Positions 6,763-9,987 of a stretch of DNA of 9,987 nucleotides are shown here, piece by piece. This stretch comes from Chloroflexota bacterium. Lineage in GTDB: Bacteria; Chloroflexota; Anaerolineae; UBA3071. Where the stretch lies: contig JACNHM010000185.1 of NCBI GenBank assembly GCA_014383605.1, positions 1 through 9,987 on the forward strand. Reading direction: 5' to 3'. The notes under the pieces are model-generated. The model ran no database searches, had not been told where the DNA came from, and saw only the letters and a list, made by a program, of their open reading frames with translations. Each line of letters opens with the position of its first letter. The stretch's first letter is position 1. A program made the translations under genes and the position numbers.

Positions 6763-6818
6763 AACTACGGGGCTTTTTGGCATTAATTACGTAGGTTTCC
6801 GTATAGACAGACCCGGCA
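6760..6818 (+). repeat. Duplicated terminator/promoter cassette, copy B
   Basis: Second copy of the block at 6055-6113, exactly 705 bp downstream. TAAAACTACGGGGC and TTAATTACGTAGGTTT are identical in both. Here the sequence before it (GGACTGCTACT) does not contain AGCCCCGTA, so the terminator hairpin cannot form and only the right arm plus five T remain. The copy supplies the stop codon of the receiver-only gene and the -35 box of the riboswitch promoter. Confidence 0.85.
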
Positions 6819-6832
6819 AAATCGTTTATAAT
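6804..6832 (+). promoter_or_regulatory. Consensus promoter driving the riboswitch and protease
   Basis: TAGACA (6804-6809), 17-bp spacer, perfect TATAAT (6827-6832). The expected start (~6839) falls just before the first bases of the GEMM-I aptamer, which is strong mutual support for both calls. Confidence 0.8.
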
Positions 6833-6841
6833 ATAGTAAGA

Positions 6842-6930
6842 TCGCGAGCGAAAAGGCAAACCCATCGAAAGATGGGGACGCAAAGCCACGGGTCCTCCGC
6901 TCAGCGGGCCAGGATAGCCGGGTTGCCGAC
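6842..6930 (+). promoter_or_regulatory. GEMM-I (cyclic di-GMP-I) riboswitch aptamer
   Basis: The conserved core is present in order. GGC (6855-6857) and AAA lead into a perfect hairpin CCCATC-GAAA-GATGGG (6861-6876) whose GAAA tetraloop is the one that docks in this class. Next come the invariant GACGCAAAGCC (6877-6887) and a second hairpin GGTCC/GGGCC (6891-6895/6906-6910). The conserved 3' strand AGGATAGCCGGGTTGCCGAC (6911-6930) closes a weak outer stem with bases near 6842-6847. By hand alignment to the V. cholerae Vc2 aptamer, the ligand-discriminating position G20 is G6855, favouring c-di-GMP over 3',3'-cGAMP. The RNA begins a few bases after its promoter and ends in a terminator before a secreted protease gene. 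Family identity is confident; the direction of regulation is not determined. Confidence 0.9.
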
Positions 6931-6995
6931 ACCAGGTGAAGGTGAAAAGCTTCCGGCCCTGCGCTTTAAGGGGCAAGGATAGCCGGGTTGCCGAC
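6931..6995 (+). repeat. Second, half-preserved GEMM-like segment with exact 20-nt repeat
   Basis: The last 20 nt of the aptamer recur exactly at 6976-6995, 65 nt downstream. They are again preceded by a hairpin in the P3 position: GCCCT (6956-6960) pairs with GGGGC (6970-6974). CCGG (6953-6956) could also pair with CCGG (6983-6986). Before it, CACC/GGTG (6930-6933/6941-6944) and AAAAGC faintly echo the P2 hairpin and CGCAAAGCC, but the invariant CAAACC and GACGCAAAGCC motifs are absent. It is either a decayed tandem aptamer or a duplicated 3' half recruited into the expression platform. Its end overlaps the terminator's left arm. Confidence 0.7.
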
Positions 6996-7033
6996 TCAGT
7001 GAGGTGAGAGTCAGTAGCTCGGCTTTTTGTTTT
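6981..7033 (+). terminator. Riboswitch expression-platform terminator
   Basis: AGCCG (6981-6985) pairs with CGGCT (7020-7024), enclosing an inner stem GACTC/GAGTC (6993-6997/7008-7012), followed by TTTTTGTTTT (7024-7033). An alternative pairing, GCCGA (6990-6994) with TCGGC (7019-7023), uses the same right arm. Both left-arm motifs occur again in the first aptamer (6916-6920 and 6925-6929), so ligand-dependent competition is plausible. The protease start codon lies 28 nt after the T-run. Confidence 0.72.
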
Positions 7034-7061
7034 AGGAAGGTGTCAAAAAAAGGAGGAAATC

Positions 7062-9987
7062 ATGGAGAAAGCAGTGGAACGTGCAGGATTCATTAGATGG
7101 TATAAAGCTTTCAGTCTCCTGTTGACGGTAGCGTTGCTGGTGCCGCTAATGGTGACGGCGCCAGCGCCAGAGGCGGCTCCCCGCGCCCAGCCGCTACTGT
7201 TAGCCATGGCCGCCGAGCGGCCCGAGGAGACGGTGCGTGTCATCGTGCAGAAGGTCGCGCAGGACACCAGCGTCGAGGATCTGGCGGCCCGGTTGGGCGG
7301 GGTGGTCACCAGGGACCTCTACATCATCAACGCCTTTGCGGCGGAGCTACCGGCCAAGGCGTTGCCGCGCCTGGCCAGGACTGCTGGCGTGCGCTGGGTG
7401 TCCCTGGACGCGCCAGTCTTCGGGGCCGACGACGAGGACGACGACAAGCCCAGCGGGATCATTACCGTTCGCGATGAATTCGGCGCCGTTTCCTACAAGA
7501 ACAACGACGGCGCCGTCTACTGGACTGGCGATTGGGTAGAGATTGGAGAAAGCGACGGTCCTGGAGTCGGTGACGTAGCAGTCACGAGCTTCCTGGGTGG
7601 TACCAGGCAGGGGCTTCGTATCCAGAACGCGAACAAGGGCATACGGCGCGAGGCCAATCTATCCGGCACTGGATCGGCTGTGTTGAGTTTCGACTATCGC
7701 CGCAAAGGGTTTGAGAAGGACCACTACGTCGCTGTCGAAATATCGGCCGATGGCGGTGCCTCGTGGAAAGAACTAGACCGCTTGGCGGGGCCGGCTACCG
7801 ACCCCGACGTGCAGTTCGTAAGTTACGACATTTCGAGCTACGTATCCAGCAACACCGCCATCCGGTTTGTCAGCTCTCCGTCCCTGGGCGAGCAGGACAA
7901 GCTTTATATTGACAATGTTTACATCGAGTACACCCTCACCGATGGCAGTAGCCTTGATGCTGTTAAAAGCAAGCCTGCGTTCCCCCGTGACAGCTTTGAT
8001 GCCATTGAGACTGAGGCTCAGCTCGCCAGCAGCGGTGGCACCGAGACCGTTCGTGATGAATTCAATGCCGTGTCCTACAGCAACAACGATGGGACGCAGT
8101 CCTGGTCTGGCGATTGGGTCGAGGATGATCCAGAGGTAGGTGGCGAAGGCCCTTCTGCTGGACAGGTGCGGATAGTTGATGGTGAGTTGCGGCTGGACGA
8201 CCAACCCGATACGGGTGGCGAGCCTAGTGTCGGTCGTGAGGTGGACCTCTCAGGGGGCGTTACAGCCGCCACGTTTAGCTTCGATTTTCGCACCTCCTGG
8301 GGAGTGGACTGGGACGATGCGATTGCGGTGGAAGTGTCGAGCGACGGTGGCGCGAACTACACGGTGCTCGAGACGTTCACCGGGATCTGGGGCGCGACCT
8401 GGGGCTCGAGAAGCTTCGATATATCGGGCTACATCTCCGCCGACACCATGATCCGGTTTCGGGTGGCAAACAAGTACGGTGGTAGCGATGAGTTCTTCTT
8501 CGCCGACAACATTCAGATCGAATATGTCGGAGGCTGCTCGGAGTGCATTGACACCTCGAATCTGGCGAATGCGTATATCCGCGCCATTGGCGCCGATCAA
8601 CTGTGGAACGAGGCGCTCTACTTGCAGGGACAGGGCGTCACCGTGGCTGTCGTGGATAGCGGCATCGCCCCACACGACGACCTGCTGGACGGCGTGGGGA
8701 ATTCCCGCGTGGTGGCGCAGGTGGATCTCACCGGCGGCCTGGGCCTGCCCGACGACTTCTACGGCCACGGCACTCACGTCGCCGGCATCATCGGTGGTAA
8801 CGGTGCCAAATCCGACGGCACCTACATCGGCGTGGCTCCCAAGGTCAACCTGGTGGATGTCAAGGTGATAGACGACAACGGGACAGGCACCACCTCGGAC
8901 GTGGTCGCCGGCCTGCAGTGGATCCTCGACAACAGGGCTGTGTACGATATCCGGGTGGTCAATCTCTCCCTCAACAGCAGCGTCGCTGAGTCCTACAACA
9001 ACAGCCCACTGGACGCGGCGCTGGAGATTCTGTGGTTCAACAACATCGTGGTGGTGGTCTCCGCCGGCAACAATGGCGGTGGGGCGCTATACGCGCCGGC
9101 CAATGATCCCTTTGTGATCGTCGCGGGTGCGGCGGACGACATGGGCACAGCCGACATCGCTGATGACGTGCTGTCGTCATTCTCGGCGTACGGAATGACG
9201 GTGGATGGCTTTGTCAAGCCGGACTTGATATCGCCAGGTAGAGACGTCATCAGCCTGTTGGCCAGCGATGACTGCAATTTGGCGCTGGCCCATCCGGCTC
9301 ATGCGGTCGCTGGTCCTTACGGTAATTACTATTTCCGCATGTCGGGAACCTCGATGGCCTCGGCGGTGACGGCGGGGGCCGTGGCGCTACTGCTTCAGGA
9401 CGAGCCCGGTCTGACGCCTGATCAGGTGAAGCACCGCCTGATGGCGACGACGCAGCCTTTCGACGGCCCCACGCCCAGCTCGACCGGCGCGGGCTACCTG
9501 GACATCTACGCCGCCGTTCACGGCGCCACGACGGGGAGTGCCAACACCGCCAAGATCACCTCCACCTCCCTTAGAGACGGCAACTACGAGATATACGTGA
9601 TGGATGCCGACGGCCTTAACCAGACCCGCCTCACTAACAATGCGGCCTCTGACGACAGACCGGCGTGGTCACCAGATAGGTCCAAGATCGCCTTCGCCTC
9701 TGACCGGAATGGCAATTGGGAAATCTACGTCATGGACGCCGACGGCTCCAATCCGATCAATCTCACCAACCATGCATACAATGACCGTTATCCGGTGTGG
9801 TCACCAGACGGCTCCCAGATCGCCTTCTACAAGTACTATCCCGATAACTGGGAGATCTATGTAATGGACGCCGACGGCGCCAACCAGACCCGCCTCACCT
9901 TCAACGCAGTCTCTGACTCTTATCCGGCGTGGTCCCCCGACGGCTCTCAGATCGCCTTCCACTCTGACCGGGACGGCAACTATGAGA
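7062..9987 (+). CDS. Secreted subtilisin-like (S8) protease with PD40 propeller, 3' end beyond window
   Basis: One uninterrupted frame of 975 codons from ATG 7062 (AGGAGG at 7051-7056) to the window edge. Approximate residues: signal peptide 1-42 (hydrophobic 16-33); I9-like propeptide 57-122; acidic linker 123-128 (DDEDDD). Two related beta-sandwich domains follow (135-290 and 329-488), each opening TVRDEF.AVSY.NNDG and containing W(T/S)GDWVE and S.DGGA. CSEC (492-495) precedes the S8 catalytic domain (~505-822). The catalytic triad is D532 (VAVVDSGI), H569 (GHGTHVAG) and S764 (SGTSMAS), with oxyanion N670 (SAGNN). All four key residues are intact, so it should be active. From ~835 run 44-aa repeats of the TolB/PD40 propeller type, with EIYVMDADG and WSPDGSQIAF. 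It should be exported and cleave extracellular protein; the added domains probably bind substrate or surface. The upstream c-di-GMP-I riboswitch and terminator imply second-messenger control. The C terminus is not seen. Confidence 0.93.
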   Translation, partial: MEKAVERAGFIRWYKAFSLLLTVALLVPLMVTAPAPEAAPRAQPLLLAMAAERPEETVRVIVQKVAQDTSVEDLAARLGGVVTRDLYIINAFAAELPAKALPRLARTAGVRWVSLDAPVFGADDEDDDKPSGIITVRDEFGAVSYKNNDGAVYWTGDWVEIGESDGPGVGDVAVTSFLGGTRQGLRIQNANKGIRREANLSGTGSAVLSFDYRRKGFEKDHYVAVEISADGGASWKELDRLAGPATDPDVQFVSYDISSYVSSNTAIRFVSSPSLGEQDKLYIDNVYIEYTLTDGSSLDAVKSKPAFPRDSFDAIETEAQLASSGGTETVRDEFNAVSYSNNDGTQSWSGDWVEDDPEVGGEGPSAGQVRIVDGELRLDDQPDTGGEPSVGREVDLSGGVTAATFSFDFRTSWGVDWDDAIAVEVSSDGGANYTVLETFTGIWGATWGSRSFDISGYISADTMIRFRVANKYGGSDEFFFADNIQIEYVGGCSECIDTSNLANAYIRAIGADQLWNEALYLQGQGVTVAVVDSGIAPHDDLLDGVGNSRVVAQVDLTGGLGLPDDFYGHGTHVAGIIGGNGAKSDGTYIGVAPKVNLVDVKVIDDNGTGTTSDVVAGLQWILDNRAVYDIRVVNLSLNSSVAESYNNSPLDAALEILWFNNIVVVVSAGNNGGGALYAPANDPFVIVAGAADDMGTADIADDVLSSFSAYGMTVDGFVKPDLISPGRDVISLLASDDCNLALAHPAHAVAGPYGNYYFRMSGTSMASAVTAGAVALLLQDEPGLTPDQVKHRLMATTQPFDGPTPSSTGAGYLDIYAAVHGATTGSANTAKITSTSLRDGNYEIYVMDADGLNQTRLTNNAASDDRPAWSPDRSKIAFASDRNGNWEIYVMDADGSNPINLTNHAYNDRYPVWSPDGSQIAFYKYYPDNWEIYVMDADGANQTRLTFNAVSDSYPAWSPDGSQIAFHSDRDGNYE
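9576..9987 (+). repeat. PD40/TolB-type propeller repeats, 132-nt period
   Basis: The Asn codon of the DGN/DNW motif falls at 9582, 9714, 9846 and 9978, exactly 132 nt (44 aa) apart each time. Each unit reads D-G-N-x-E-I-Y-V-M-D-A-D-G, then a Leu-Thr strand, then P-x-W-S-P-D-x-S-x-I-A-F. Three complete units and the start of a fourth are visible, and a propeller would need more copies past the window end. Confidence 0.85.

Noticed and set aside
6760..6778. Intrinsic terminator after the receiver-only gene
   Set aside because: The right arm and T-run are present but the complementary AGCCCCGTA left arm is missing and no good substitute was found nearby, so read-through into the riboswitch is possible.
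6842..6930. 3',3'-cGAMP (GEMM-Ib) rather than c-di-GMP specificity
   Set aside because: By hand alignment the discriminating position is G (6855) rather than A. The preceding base is A where Vc2 has G, so the alignment deserves checking, but the simpler reading is c-di-GMP.
7773..8204. 143-codon minus-strand frame and several short plus-strand frames within 7237-9864
   Set aside because: All overlap the continuous S8 protease frame that carries conserved domains and an intact catalytic triad.

Overview
The window looks like a chromosomal piece of a Chloroflexota (Anaerolineae-like) bacterium, probably from a metagenome. This is inferred from the moderately high GC, Thr-Pro linkers followed by a C-terminal (Y)LPLVVK tail on a secreted protein, a giant soluble PAS/GAF NarL-type histidine kinase, and S8 protease/PD40 fusions. 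All recognised genes lie on the + strand. No tRNA, rRNA, CRISPR array, transposase or phage gene is visible.

Layout. (1) 1-971: a promoter and a small secreted protein with a golvesin/xanthan-lyase-type beta-sandwich domain between two Thr-Pro linkers. (2) 972-1299: an intergenic region with a good promoter. (3) 1300-6004: a two-gene operon made of a 1359-aa soluble histidine kinase (three PAS-GAF pairs, HisKA_3, HATPase) and a LuxR/NarL-type response regulator whose start overlaps the kinase end by 29 nt. It closes with a strong intrinsic terminator at 6045-6075. (4) 6055-6832: an orphan receiver-only protein with Glu in place of the phosphoacceptor Asp. It is flanked by two copies of a ~59-bp terminator/promoter cassette, and its own stop codon lies inside the second copy. 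A ~97-bp inverted repeat sits in its leader. (5) 6804-7061: a consensus promoter whose predicted start is immediately followed by a GEMM-I (c-di-GMP-I) riboswitch aptamer, then a second, half-preserved aptamer-like segment that merges into an intrinsic terminator. (6) 7062-9987: a secreted subtilisin-like (S8) protease, open to the window end, with an I9-like propeptide, two duplicated beta-sandwich domains inserted before the catalytic domain, and a C-terminal PD40/TolB-type propeller with a strict 132-nt period.

How it works together (inference). The kinase/regulator pair is a cytoplasmic two-component system of the NarX/NarL-DesK/DesR output class. The receiver-only gene looks like a decayed or constitutively active-like relative. 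The protease is probably under separate, second-messenger control: c-di-GMP binding to the leader RNA would decide whether transcription passes the 6981-7033 terminator. The most unusual parts are the riboswitch with its duplicated 3' half, and the repeated terminator/promoter cassette that brackets the odd receiver gene and supplies the riboswitch promoter.
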